This document shows, piece by piece, positions 31,992-40,624 of a stretch of 64,000 nt of DNA. A program made the position numbers and the translations under genes. The first letter of the stretch is position 1. Each line of letters starts with the position of its first letter. Below the pieces are notes generated by a model. That model had not been told where the DNA came from. It saw nothing but the letters and a program-made list of their open reading frames with translations, and did no database searches. Location: the NCBI RefSeq assembly GCF_004345565.1, contig NZ_SLWA01000010.1:93149-157148 (forward strand), in the 5' to 3' direction. The DNA comes from Flavobacterium circumlabens (GTDB lineage: Bacteria; Bacteroidota; Bacteroidia; Flavobacteriales; Flavobacteriaceae).

Positions 31992-33997
31992 GATAATTCT
32001 AATACTATTGTTTCGTTTTTACTAATCTGCTGTCCAGCCTGCAACGACTGTTTCTTTACTTTTCCTACTCCGTTTACTTTTACTTTTAAACCTAAGTTCT
32101 CCAGTAAAGCAATGGCATCCATCCCCGGCATTCCTTTTAAATTCGGAATTTGTTTTGTCTTCTTTTCCGCCTTGGCGTAATATTCGTTATAACTGTTTTC
32201 CTGTTTTGGAATTCTCGAATCCAGTTGTTTGATTTTATTGGTGGAAGGCGCATCTGTAAATATTTTTTGAGCGATTCTTTTAAAAACCGGCCCTGCAACG
32301 TCTGCTCCGTAATAATTATTTTTTGATGTATTGGGTTTATGAACCACTACAATACAAGAATATTTAGGATGATCCGCCGGAAAATAGCCCACAAAAGAAG
32401 AGGCATAATACAATGCTGATTTTCCTTCTTTTCCTCCATAATTCATCTGGGCCGTTCCTGTTTTTCCTGCCATCGAAAAATCTTTCGAATACAATTTAGA
32501 AGCCGTTCCTTTTTTAACCACATTCAATAAAACAGCTCTTAATTTTTTAATCGTTTCCGGTGAACAAATCCTTGGATTAATAACTTCTGTATCGAATTTT
32601 TTAATTGTTTTGTTCCATTCTTTAATTTCAGATACAAACTGCGGTTTTACCATTACGCCGTTATTGGCAACCGAATTGTAAAATGCCAGTGTTTGCATTG
32701 GTGTAACCGAAACTTCATATCCAAAAGCCATCCACGGAAGTGAAATTCCCGACCAATGTTTGTCTCCGGGTTGCGGTATATAAGGCCTTCCTTCTCCTTT
32801 AAAATGCAATCCTAATGGTTTATCTAATCCATAACTCTTAATGTGATTCACAAACCTGGATGGATTGTTTTTGTAATTTTCATAAACCGCCTGAACCATT
32901 ACTGTATTGGACGAAAGTTCGAAACCACGTGCTAATGAAACTTTCCCATAACCTCCTCTGTGCGAATCAGTAACAGGACGCCCATAATATCTTATTTGCC
33001 CACCGTGACTATCGTAAACCGTACTGGTATCTGAAACTTTATCTTCTAAAATCGCCATTAAATCAACTAATTTAAAAGTCGATCCCGGCTCATGAGATTC
33101 TGCAACAGCGTAATTTGTGGTTTCATAATACGATCCGTCTTCTGCTCTTCCTAAATTTGAAATTGCTTTTACATGTCCTGTTTCTGTTTCCATAACCACG
33201 ACACAACCATGATCTGCTTCATAATCCTGAAGTTGTTTCAACAAAGCGTGATGCGCGATATCCTGGATGAAAACATCAATTGTCGAAATCACATCAAAAC
33301 CATCCTGAGGATCCACTTCATTGACATCACGAATAGGTTTCCACTGTCCTTTTGCAATTTTTTGTTTTAAAATTTTACCGTCTGTCCCATTCAGGTAACT
33401 TTTGAAAGCCCATTCAATTCCTTTACCGACTTCTACTCCTGTTGCAGGGTCAATTCGGTCGTAACCAATAGTTCTTTCGGCAATTTTTCCGATTGGATGT
33501 TTTCTGACCGTTTCCTGTTCGATGATAATCCCGCCTTTAAAAGCTCCTAAATTGAATAATGGAAAACCTTTAATTTTTACATAATCCGTGTAACTCAAAT
33601 TTCGGGCAATCAAATAATAACGATTTTTATTGGCTCTGGCTTTTCTTAATTCCTGCTCGTAATAACCTCCCGGCCTGTCTAATACAGTCGCCAAAGAATC
33701 CGATAAGGCTTTTACATGTTTTTCGAAAGTTTCTGTTTTTGGCGCTTTGGCATCAAATCGAATTTCGTAATTCGGAATAGAGGTTGCCAGTAAACTCCCG
33801 TCTGCCGAATATATATTTCCTTTGTTTGCCGGAATTACAAAATTTCGAACGGTACGCTGTTTTGCCAATTTTCTGTAATAATCCCCTTCTACCCATTGAA
33901 TATTGGTCAATTTAACAACAATAGCAATTGCCATCAAAAAGATGAAAACTGCTACGAGGTAAATTCTGTAGGATATATGTTTATCGTCTACTGCCAT
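31988..33997 (-). CDS. ftsI: Class B penicillin-binding protein (FtsI-like) with PASTA domain
   Basis: A 669-aa transpeptidase anchored by one N-terminal helix (about 10-30). The dimerisation domain occupies about 50-230; the catalytic domain has STFK (Ser306), SSN near 362 and KTGTAQ near 505. A PASTA domain closes the protein (residues about 605-669, IPNLKGMPGMDAIALLENLGLKVKVNG). PASTA domains on the division PBP are characteristic of Bacteroidetes and Firmicutes. It overlaps both neighbours by a few bases. Confidence 0.95.
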   Translation of the reverse strand: MAVDDKHISYRIYLVAVFIFLMAIAIVVKLTNIQWVEGDYYRKLAKQRTVRNFVIPANKGNIYSADGSLLATSIPNYEIRFDAKAPKTETFEKHVKALSDSLATVLDRPGGYYEQELRKARANKNRYYLIARNLSYTDYVKIKGFPLFNLGAFKGGIIIEQETVRKHPIGKIAERTIGYDRIDPATGVEVGKGIEWAFKSYLNGTDGKILKQKIAKGQWKPIRDVNEVDPQDGFDVISTIDVFIQDIAHHALLKQLQDYEADHGCVVVMETETGHVKAISNLGRAEDGSYYETTNYAVAESHEPGSTFKLVDLMAILEDKVSDTSTVYDSHGGQIRYYGRPVTDSHRGGYGKVSLARGFELSSNTVMVQAVYENYKNNPSRFVNHIKSYGLDKPLGLHFKGEGRPYIPQPGDKHWSGISLPWMAFGYEVSVTPMQTLAFYNSVANNGVMVKPQFVSEIKEWNKTIKKFDTEVINPRICSPETIKKLRAVLLNVVKKGTASKLYSKDFSMAGKTGTAQMNYGGKEGKSALYYASSFVGYFPADHPKYSCIVVVHKPNTSKNNYYGADVAGPVFKRIAQKIFTDAPSTNKIKQLDSRIPKQENSYNEYYAKAEKKTKQIPNLKGMPGMDAIALLENLGLKVKVNGVGKVKKQSLQAGQQISKNETIVLELS

Positions 33998-34335
33998 ATT
34001 CTTTTAAGGAAACTTTTATCTTCTTCTTTTTTTACTTCTATTTTCACAGGAGGTACGGTTGATGGGAAAATTTGCTTTTCGAGCATCTTATCCGATATCG
34101 TTGACTCCATTTTCAATTTCATTAACTCTGAACGTCGATCTACAAATTCTGATCGTAATTCTTTTACATCATTATTCAGTTTTGCAATTTCAAACACTTT
34201 TTGCTCGTATCGCTGCGTATTAGCAATCATTATTATTGCTAGCAAAATGATAAAAACAATGAATCTCCAGTTTTTTACTGCGTCATCGTTAATCAGAAAT
34301 CTTGCTTTTAATATGCCAAATACTCCACCTTTCAT
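33988..34335 (-). CDS. ftsL: FtsL-like divisome protein
   Basis: A 115-aa bitopic protein: a short cytoplasmic part, one membrane helix (about 24-41, FIVFIILLAIIMIANT), then a coiled coil (KVFEIAKLNNDVKELRSEFVDRRSELMKLKME). Position between rsmH and the PBP gene and architecture match FtsL; sequence similarity in this family is low, so the symbol rests on context. It overlaps the PBP gene by 10 bp. Confidence 0.85.
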   Translation of the reverse strand: MKGGVFGILKARFLINDDAVKNWRFIVFIILLAIIMIANTQRYEQKVFEIAKLNNDVKELRSEFVDRRSELMKLKMESTISDKMLEKQIFPSTVPPVKIEVKKEEDKSFLKRIWQ

Positions 34336-34347
34336 CTTACCTATACA

Positions 34348-35256
34348 TTATGCCTTTTCAGCAATTCTTAATTTTGCACTTCTTGCCCTGTTGTTTATCT
34401 TGATTTCATCATCATCAGGAACAATCAGTTTTCCGATTGTTTTAAACGGAACCGAGAAATTTCCAAAAAAATCACGTTCCGGCTCCCCTTCAAACATTCC
34501 GTTTTTAATAAATCTTTTTACCAGCCTGTCCTCTAAAGAATGATACGAAATCACAGATAATCTTCCTCCCGGATTCAAAATCTCTAATGATTGCTCTATA
34601 AATTCTTTCAGAACGTCCATTTCCTGATTTACTTCGATTCGAATCGCCTGATAAATCTGCGCCAGTATTTTGTTTCGGACTCTTTCCGGTAAATATTTGG
34701 CCAGCACTTCTTTCAGTTCATCGGTCGTCTTAATGGGTAAATGCTCTCTGGCTTCTACAATTGTTCTTGCCAAAACCGGAGCGTTTTTCAATTCTCCGTA
34801 ATCATAAAAAACACGACGTAAATCCTGTTCTTCATATTCATTCACTACACGATATGCATTTAAATCATTTTTCTGACTCATTCTCATATCCAGTCCGGCA
34901 TCAAAACGTGTTGAAAAACCTCTTTCGGGAACATCAAACTGATGGGATGAAACGCCTAAATCGGCTAAAATTCCATCTACCGACTTAACACCGTGAAAAC
35001 GCAAAAATCTTTTTATGAATCTGAAGTTCTCATTAATTAAGGTAAACCTTTCGTCCGGCAACGCATTTGCCAGCGCATCTTCATCCTGATCGAAAGCAAA
35101 TAATTTTCCGTTTGGCCCCAGTCTGTTCAAAATTTCTTTCGAATGACCACCGCCGCCAAACGTAACATCTACATACACACCATCAGGCTTAATATTTAAA
35201 CCATCAACTGTCGGATGAAGCAAAACCGGATTATGATATTCCATTGTCGTCGTCAT
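34348..35256 (-). CDS. rsmH: 16S rRNA (cytosine-1402-N4)-methyltransferase RsmH
   Basis: A 302-aa SAM methyltransferase that modifies C1402 of 16S rRNA. YVDVTFGGGGHS is the SAM motif, then DGILADLGVSSHQFD and SYHSLEDRLVK, all diagnostic. An ATG four codons in (MEYHNPVLLHP) may be the true start. It overlaps mraZ by 26 bp (14 bp with the second start), so the genes are tightly coupled. Confidence 0.96.
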   Translation of the reverse strand: MTTTMEYHNPVLLHPTVDGLNIKPDGVYVDVTFGGGGHSKEILNRLGPNGKLFAFDQDEDALANALPDERFTLINENFRFIKRFLRFHGVKSVDGILADLGVSSHQFDVPERGFSTRFDAGLDMRMSQKNDLNAYRVVNEYEEQDLRRVFYDYGELKNAPVLARTIVEAREHLPIKTTDELKEVLAKYLPERVRNKILAQIYQAIRIEVNQEMDVLKEFIEQSLEILNPGGRLSVISYHSLEDRLVKRFIKNGMFEGEPERDFFGNFSVPFKTIGKLIVPDDDEIKINNRARSAKLRIAEKA

Positions 35257-35704
35257 TAATATTTCCCATTACTTCTTCGGCCAGATCTGCAAAATCCATA
35301 TCTTCGCCGCTTATTGATTTTTCGTATAAATCTTTATCCCAAATCTCTACAATATTAACCGCAGATGAGAAAACAACATCTTTAGCAATACCTGAAAAAG
35401 CTACTAAATCCTTCGGAACCAGTAATCTTCCCAATGCATCAATTTCTACCACTTTCACTCCTGCCGTAAATCTTCTGATGAAATCATTGTTCTTTTTTAC
35501 AAAACGATTCAGTTTGTTGATTTTCTGCATCATCAAATCCCATTCTTCCATCGGATACAACTCCAGACACGGTTGAAAAACAGAGCGCTTCAAAACAAAT
35601 CCGTTTTGAAGAGAAGAAGCCAATTGCTTTTTCAAAGGCGCAGGCATCATTAGCCTCCCTTTAGCATCGACCTTACACTCATATGTTCCTACAATTGTGT
35701 TCAA
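35231..35704 (-). CDS. mraZ: Transcriptional regulator MraZ
   Basis: A 157-aa protein with two SpoVT-AbrB-like halves, each with the DxxGR signature (DAKGR at 13-17, DALGR at 89-93). MraZ rings bind tandem repeats upstream of their own operon and repress it. It is the first gene of the dcw cluster, and a row of matching repeats lies 45-95 bp before its start (35749-35798), so autoregulation is likely here too. Confidence 0.96.
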   Translation of the reverse strand: MNTIVGTYECKVDAKGRLMMPAPLKKQLASSLQNGFVLKRSVFQPCLELYPMEEWDLMMQKINKLNRFVKKNNDFIRRFTAGVKVVEIDALGRLLVPKDLVAFSGIAKDVVFSSAVNIVEIWDKDLYEKSISGEDMDFADLAEEVMGNINDDDNGIS

Positions 35705-35730
35705 GAAAATGTTTTACTATAGTTGTACAG

Positions 35731-35738
35731 CAAAAATA
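35731..35738 (-). promoter_or_regulatory. Candidate -7 promoter element of the dcw operon
   Basis: CAAAAATA reads TATTTTTG on the minus strand, matching TAnnTTTG. It lies 27 bp before the mraZ ATG; the MraZ-box repeats begin 11 bp upstream and would cover the -33 region. Confidence 0.55.
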
Positions 35739-35748
35739 TAAAAAAAAA

Positions 35749-35798
35749 TACCACATTCTACCACTTTATACCACTTTGTTGATAAGTTTAACCACTTT
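35749..35798 (-). promoter_or_regulatory. MraZ-box-like operator: four repeats in helical phase
   Basis: On the plus strand TACCAC(A/T)TT begins at 35749, 35759 and 35769, a strict 10-bp spacing, and AACCACTTT at 35790 (21 bp on). On the minus strand these read AAAGTGGT, close to the AAAGTGG-plus-spacer direct repeats known as the MraZ box in Mollicutes. Position right upstream of mraZ supports the call. Confidence 0.75.
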
Positions 35799-36047
35799 CG
35801 CCCCTGAACGATTAATTAATAGACAATCAACACGTTAGATATAAATTATTTTGAAGACACTATTGTTTAACAATTGCAAAAAATACATAGCCTTTCTCTT
35901 AAAAAACTAACAATTATGTAAATATTTTAACATTCAATATGAAGTCAAATACCACCTCTAAAAGCTGACTTTTAAGGACTTAGTAATTCGACAAAAATTA
36001 TCTAGTTAAAAAAGGGTGGCAAAAATTCATTTTTATTTTTTTAACCC

Positions 36048-36055
36048 TATATTTG
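36048..36055 (+). promoter_or_regulatory. Candidate -7 promoter element
   Basis: TATATTTG matches TAnnTTTG 27 bp before the ATG at 36083. Confidence 0.5.
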
Positions 36056-36082
36056 TCCAAATTGAAATTGGCATTAAATTAA

Positions 36083-36847
36083 ATGGACAAACACTACAAA
36101 AAAGAAGGCAAGTACAGCTATTATGAAGCTGGTGAAGGAACTCCTATCGTTATCTTACATGGCTTAATGGGAGGCCTAAGTAACTTTGATGCTGTAGCGC
36201 AATATTTTCCAACAAAAGGATACAAAGTCGTTATCCCTGATTTGCCAATCTACACTCAGAGCATTTTAAAAACTAACGTAAAGAGTTTTGCGAAATACGT
36301 AAAGGACTTTATCACTTTCAAAGGTTTTGACGAAGTTATTTTATTAGGCAATTCATTAGGCGGACATATTGCACTTTATCACACAAAATTATATCCTGAG
36401 AAAGTTGCCGGACTTGTCATAACAGGAAGTTCCGGTCTTTACGAAAGCGCTATGGGAGACAGTTATCCGAAAAGAGGTGACTACGAATACATCAAAAAGA
36501 AAGCTGAAGATGTTTTTTATGACCCGAAAATAGCTACTCCGGAATTAATCGATGAAGTATATGCTACTGTAAATGACCGCATCAAACTGATTAAAACACT
36601 GACTATTGCCAAAAGTGCAATTCGTCATAATATGGCAAAAGATTTACCAAAAATGACAGTGGAAACCTGTATTATCTGGGGTAAAAATGACGCCGTAACG
36701 CCTCCTAATGTGGCCGAAGAATTTGATAAATTATTGCCTAATTCAACTTTGTATTGGATAGACAAATGTGGGCATGCTGCTATGATGGAACATCCTCAGG
36801 AATTTAATAATATTCTTGAAGAGTGGCTCGTTAAAAAGAATTTATAG
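36083..36847 (+). CDS. Alpha/beta-hydrolase
   Basis: A 254-aa alpha/beta-hydrolase fold protein without a signal peptide. The nucleophile elbow is GNSLGG (Ser91), the acid is probably Asp203 (WGKNDAVTPP) and the base His231 (KCGHAAMMEHP); the oxyanion loop is LHGLMGGLSNF. Substrate cannot be predicted. It lies 42 bp upstream of engB in the same direction; the arrangement mraZ / hydrolase / engB is conserved in Flavobacteria as far as I recall. Confidence 0.88.
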   Translation: MDKHYKKEGKYSYYEAGEGTPIVILHGLMGGLSNFDAVAQYFPTKGYKVVIPDLPIYTQSILKTNVKSFAKYVKDFITFKGFDEVILLGNSLGGHIALYHTKLYPEKVAGLVITGSSGLYESAMGDSYPKRGDYEYIKKKAEDVFYDPKIATPELIDEVYATVNDRIKLIKTLTIAKSAIRHNMAKDLPKMTVETCIIWGKNDAVTPPNVAEEFDKLLPNSTLYWIDKCGHAAMMEHPQEFNNILEEWLVKKNL

Positions 36848-36889
36848 CACTCAACTTTCTTCTTACAGGAGGTTTTAAAATTAAACATC

Positions 36890-37510
36890 ATGAAAATTAA
36901 TACCGCCGAATTTATTATCAGCAATTCTGAAGTTGCAAAATGTCCACAGGATTTTTTGCCGGAATATGCTTTTATCGGCCGCTCAAACGTAGGTAAGTCA
37001 TCGTTGATCAACATGCTTACCAATCATAAAAACTTAGCTAAAACTTCAGGAAGGCCAGGAAAAACACAGTTAATTAATCACTTTAAGATTAACAACAATT
37101 GGTTCTTGGTCGATCTACCCGGTTATGGTTATGCTAAAGTATCCAAAAAAACAAAATCGGTTTTCCAGCAATTTATTACGGATTACTTCGAAACGAGAGA
37201 ACAACTGGTTTGTGCTTTTGTACTGATTGACATTCGTCACGAAGCTCAGAACATCGATATTGAATTTATGTCGTATATGGGAGAAAGCGAAATTCCGTTT
37301 TGTATCATTTTTACGAAAGCCGACAAAATCAGCAAGACCAAAATTGATTCTCACATTGCTGCCTACAAAAAACAAATGTTTGCCAATAACTGGGAAGAAA
37401 TGCCGCATTATTTTGTGACTTCCGCCACAGAGCAAACCGGAAAAGACGAGGTTTTAAACTATATTGACGAAGTGAATCAGGAAGTTTTTAAAAACAACAG
37501 TCAATTTTAG
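36890..37510 (+). CDS. engB: Ribosome biogenesis GTPase EngB (YihA/YsxC)
   Basis: A 206-aa GTPase needed for large-subunit assembly. G1 is GRSNVGKSS (residues 30-38), G3 is DLPGYGYAKVS, G4 is FTKADKISK, and the C-terminal region has SATEQTGKDEVLNYI. Length and motifs fit the family. CAGGAGG lies about 19 bp before the start. A terminator follows at 37583-37622. Confidence 0.95.
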   Translation: MKINTAEFIISNSEVAKCPQDFLPEYAFIGRSNVGKSSLINMLTNHKNLAKTSGRPGKTQLINHFKINNNWFLVDLPGYGYAKVSKKTKSVFQQFITDYFETREQLVCAFVLIDIRHEAQNIDIEFMSYMGESEIPFCIIFTKADKISKTKIDSHIAAYKKQMFANNWEEMPHYFVTSATEQTGKDEVLNYIDEVNQEVFKNNSQF

Positions 37511-37525
37511 AAAAATAAAATTCCA

Positions 37526-37694
37526 ATCCCGAAGCCTCGGGATAAATTCCAAATTCCAACATTTTAAAAAATTCCAATAAAAAAATCCCAAATTCCAATT
37601 TTACGATTGTGATTTGGGATTTCTTATTTTTTGAAACTTTCTGTCACCCTGAGCGAAGTCGAAGGCTTGGGAATTTATCCCGAGGCTTCGGGAT
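37526..37694. repeat. Hairpin-rich intergenic region with inverted palindromes
   Basis: ATCCCGAAGCCTCGGGAT lies at 37526-37543 and its exact reverse complement at 37677-37694; each is itself nearly palindromic. The same core occurs in the loop of the structured element at 14578-14593. Between them are the 24-bp repeat (37642-37665, inverted copy of 18943-18966) and a terminator. No gene is present. Confidence 0.75.
37583..37622 (+). terminator. Terminator after engB
   Basis: AAATCCCAAAT pairs with ATTTGGGATTT, followed by CTTATTTTTT on the plus strand. Confidence 0.75.
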
Positions 37695-37701
37695 TGGAAA
37701 T

Positions 37702-38037
37702 TTATTTTGTTAGTTCCAGTTTCTCCGCAAAATAATCACAGAAATCTTTCATTGTATCTGACATCTTCTCGTCGTCTGTAGCACGTTTAAAAGTATCTGA
37801 CATGGCCACTAATGTCTGGTGAAAGAAAATTTTCATTTCATCTACCGGCATATCTTTTGTCCACAAGTCAATACGCATAGTTTCTTTGGCTTTACTGTCC
37901 CAAATAGACAACATGATGGCTTTGGCTTCTTCCGCCTGAACCCCTCCGTCCTGAGCGCTCCACGTTAGTTTTTCCGGAACACGGTTTTCATCTAATTCTA
38001 TATTGAATTTAATTTCTGAGTTTATTGTATCTGACAT
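37702..38037 (-). CDS. gldC: Gliding motility protein GldC
   Basis: A 111-aa cytoplasmic-looking protein that matches GldC of Flavobacterium: SEIKFNIELDENRVPEKLTWSA, then MLSIWDSKAKETMRIDLWTKDMP and FFHQTLVAMSDTFKRAT. GldC is required for full gliding in F. johnsoniae, with an unclear molecular role. Its ATG overlaps the gldB stop by one base, so the genes are coupled. Confidence 0.95.
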   Translation of the reverse strand: MSDTINSEIKFNIELDENRVPEKLTWSAQDGGVQAEEAKAIMLSIWDSKAKETMRIDLWTKDMPVDEMKIFFHQTLVAMSDTFKRATDDEKMSDTMKDFCDYFAEKLELTK

Positions 38038-38993
38038 TATTTCTTAGGTTTATATTTTGACTTTTCGAAAATCTCTTTTGCATTTGTTTTTAGCAATTCC
38101 GAAAGGGTTGCTTTATTATTTTTCATGTAAGAACGTACCATTTGCCAGCCAATCCAGGATCCGACTCTTCCCGGAGAATCATTATCGATTTCAAGAAAGA
38201 ACTTGGAGAACGGTGCAGGTGCTATAAATCGGGTATTTAATTTTGGATCATCGCTATACAAGAGTTGATTTTCTATAAAGTAACGCCACATATAGCTTTC
38301 GTTTTCTTCACACCACTTAATTTGTTCCGGTGTGAAGCCCATTTTTTCAGCATCTGTATATTTTGGTAACAGTAAATCTTTTGCATACAATTGCTTTCCT
38401 TCAAAAATCATCTGGGAAAGCAGGCTTCTGTCGGATGAGCCTGAAATTTTTCTGAACGCAAAACTGGACACCACATCGGGCATAATTTGTCTTTCTTCAA
38501 AATTTTGTTTCAGATAATTGGGAAACTCATAAAACTTATGCTCTTTTCCCAGATACAATTCCAATGAAACAATAACCAGACTATCTGCGTAAATTGCTTT
38601 GGCATTGTAATCCATCTCAGAAATTACAGTGATCACTTTAGGAATTTTAACTTCTGGAAAATAATACTTTACGTGCTGAAACAAGCTGTTAAATTCTTCT
38701 CTTACCGGTTCAAAATTCGAGTATTTTTTCTGAACTTCCGTATACACTTCTCTCCAGATTGGATCCTGCATTTTTTTGAGCCAGACAGCATCATCATTGC
38801 CCGGAGGAAAAAAGAACGGATATTGTCTTTTTACCTTAGCTAAATCTTCGGGTTTGGTTTCAAAAAACACTTTGTCAAAACGTTCCACTTTAATATCTAC
38901 AGGAATTTCTTCAACTTCTTTTTCGACTTTGCTTTTTTGATCACAAGACAAAAAAAACAAGCACAGAAGCACTATAAAGCGATAAATTTTCAT
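38037..38993 (-). CDS. gldB: Gliding motility lipoprotein GldB
   Basis: A 318-aa lipoprotein (lipobox FFLSC, Cys17). Family features are VERFDKVFFETKPEDLAKVKRQYPFFFPPG, VITVISEMDYNAKAIYADSLVIVSLELYLGKEHKFY and the C-terminal GRVGSWIGWQMVRSYM. GldB is essential for gliding in F. johnsoniae. The gldB-gldC pair divergent from nadE is the arrangement known there. Confidence 0.95.
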   Translation of the reverse strand: MKIYRFIVLLCLFFLSCDQKSKVEKEVEEIPVDIKVERFDKVFFETKPEDLAKVKRQYPFFFPPGNDDAVWLKKMQDPIWREVYTEVQKKYSNFEPVREEFNSLFQHVKYYFPEVKIPKVITVISEMDYNAKAIYADSLVIVSLELYLGKEHKFYEFPNYLKQNFEERQIMPDVVSSFAFRKISGSSDRSLLSQMIFEGKQLYAKDLLLPKYTDAEKMGFTPEQIKWCEENESYMWRYFIENQLLYSDDPKLNTRFIAPAPFSKFFLEIDNDSPGRVGSWIGWQMVRSYMKNNKATLSELLKTNAKEIFEKSKYKPKK

Positions 38994-39095
38994 TTTATTT
39001 TAATTAGATTTGTGTTGCTGGAATTCAAGTATTGTTCATACTTAAAAAAATAATTCTGCAAATATACATTCCTGTATCTTAAAACCTGACCTATT

Positions 39096-39902
39096 ATGAC
39101 TAAAAAAAGTACCATTCAAACAGAAAAAGTAAATATTCACATCGTAGAGTGGCTAAAAGATTACGCTACTAAAGCAAAAGTAAACGGATTTGTAATCGGA
39201 ATTTCAGGCGGAGTTGATTCTGCGGTTACTTCTACCTTATGCGCCCAGACAGGATTACAAGTTTTATGTGTTGAAATGCCAATTCACCAGGCAGAGAATC
39301 AGGTTTCAAGAGGAAGAGAGCATATTGAACAATTAAAAAAGCGCTTCCCGAATGTTTCGAGTACACAAACTGACCTGACTGCTGTTTTTGAAGCTTTTAA
39401 GACCTCTGTACCCAAAACAGATGATGATGCTAAAGTAAGTTTAGCATTAGCGAATACACGCGCTCGTTTACGAATGACTTCTTTGTATTATTTAGCAGGA
39501 ATTAACGGCCTTTTAGTTGCCGGAACAGGAAACAAAGTAGAGGATTTTGGTGTAGGATTTTATACCAAATATGGCGACGGCGGAGTCGATTTAAGTCCAA
39601 TTGCGGACCTAATGAAGTCAGATGTGTATGCTTTGGGGGCATTTTTAGCGATTCCGGACTCAATTTTAACAGCTGCGCCTACAGATGGATTATTTGGCGA
39701 CAACAGAACAGATGAAGACCAATTAGGCGCCAGTTACGATGAACTTGAATGGGCGATGTTGGCCGCGGAGTCAGGAAAGACGCCAGCTGACTTCAACGGG
39801 AGAGAAAAATCTGTCTTTGAAATTTATAACCGTTTAAACACCAGCAACAAGCATAAAATGGATGCAATTCCGGTTTGTTTAATACCAAAAACGTTAAAAT
39901 AA
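39096..39902 (+). CDS. nadE: NH3-dependent NAD+ synthetase NadE
   Basis: A 268-aa enzyme that amidates deaditated NAD (NaAD) to NAD+ with ammonia and ATP. The PP-loop is SGGVDS (residues 37-42); GTGNKVEDFGVGFYTKYGDGGVDLSPIADLMKSDV is the NaAD site. It has no glutaminase domain, so it relies on free ammonia. It is divergent from gldB. Confidence 0.95.
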   Translation: MTKKSTIQTEKVNIHIVEWLKDYATKAKVNGFVIGISGGVDSAVTSTLCAQTGLQVLCVEMPIHQAENQVSRGREHIEQLKKRFPNVSSTQTDLTAVFEAFKTSVPKTDDDAKVSLALANTRARLRMTSLYYLAGINGLLVAGTGNKVEDFGVGFYTKYGDGGVDLSPIADLMKSDVYALGAFLAIPDSILTAAPTDGLFGDNRTDEDQLGASYDELEWAMLAAESGKTPADFNGREKSVFEIYNRLNTSNKHKMDAIPVCLIPKTLK

Positions 39903-39994
39903 AACTTTTTAACATTTGTGTGTAATTAATTACAGAATTTATTTATTAATTTTACCGTTCCAAAAAACATGAACAATTCTAAAAAGGTAAAATT

Positions 39995-40624
39995 ATGATT
40001 AAAGTATGTCTAGCAGACAATCATCCTGTTACGCACTTTGGCGTTAAGTCTTATTTTAAAGACCACGATCAAATTTCAATTGTTGCCAATGTCGGCAATT
40101 TTTCAATGGTTAGAGATATTCTTCAGACGAAGGAGATTGATATCCTAATTCTAGACTTAGAGTTAGAAGGTCTTTCGAGCATCTTTGAAGTTAAATCGAT
40201 CCTGAAGAATTTCCCAAAGACAAAAATTGTGATTTTCAGCGACCTGGCTGAACAAATGTATGCTCCAAATGCCATTAAAGCAGGAGTTTCCGGGTATGTA
40301 CACAAAACAGAAAAACTTGAAACATTAGGTCTTTCTATTATTAAAGTACATGAAGGAAAAATCATTATCAACGAAACTGTTCGCAAAAACATGGCCCTTA
40401 TTGCTAAACAAAGCAAGAGCGAACGTCTTTACAGAAAGCTTTCGAATCGTGAAATTGAGGTTTTACGTTACTTAAGTGACGGTAAGAAAAACAATGAAAT
40501 CTCTAAAATCTTAAATCTGAACGAAAAAACGATCAGTACTTACAAACTAAGATTATTGACTAAATTAAACGTTACCAATTTAGTTGACTTAGTAAACAAA
40601 GCTAAGACTTTAGAAATTATTTAA
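39995..40624 (+). CDS. NarL/FixJ-type response regulator
   Basis: A 209-aa response regulator. The receiver domain (residues 1-120) has the phosphoacceptor Asp54 (DILILDLELEG), and the LuxR-type HTH (about 145-205) has LSNREIEVLRYLSDGKKNNEISKILNLNEKTIST. No sensor kinase is adjacent, so the partner is unknown. Its stop overlaps the dnaG stop by 3 bp (convergent). Confidence 0.9.
   Translation: MIKVCLADNHPVTHFGVKSYFKDHDQISIVANVGNFSMVRDILQTKEIDILILDLELEGLSSIFEVKSILKNFPKTKIVIFSDLAEQMYAPNAIKAGVSGYVHKTEKLETLGLSIIKVHEGKIIINETVRKNMALIAKQSKSERLYRKLSNREIEVLRYLSDGKKNNEISKILNLNEKTISTYKLRLLTKLNVTNLVDLVNKAKTLEII

Larger units (their letters stand above)
35705..36082. other. Divergent intergenic region (dcw promoter)
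   Basis: No gene is seen between mraZ (minus) and the hydrolase gene (plus). It holds the mraZ promoter element, the MraZ-box row and a promoter element for the plus gene; the middle (about 35800-36040) is featureless AT-rich DNA. Confidence 0.7.
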
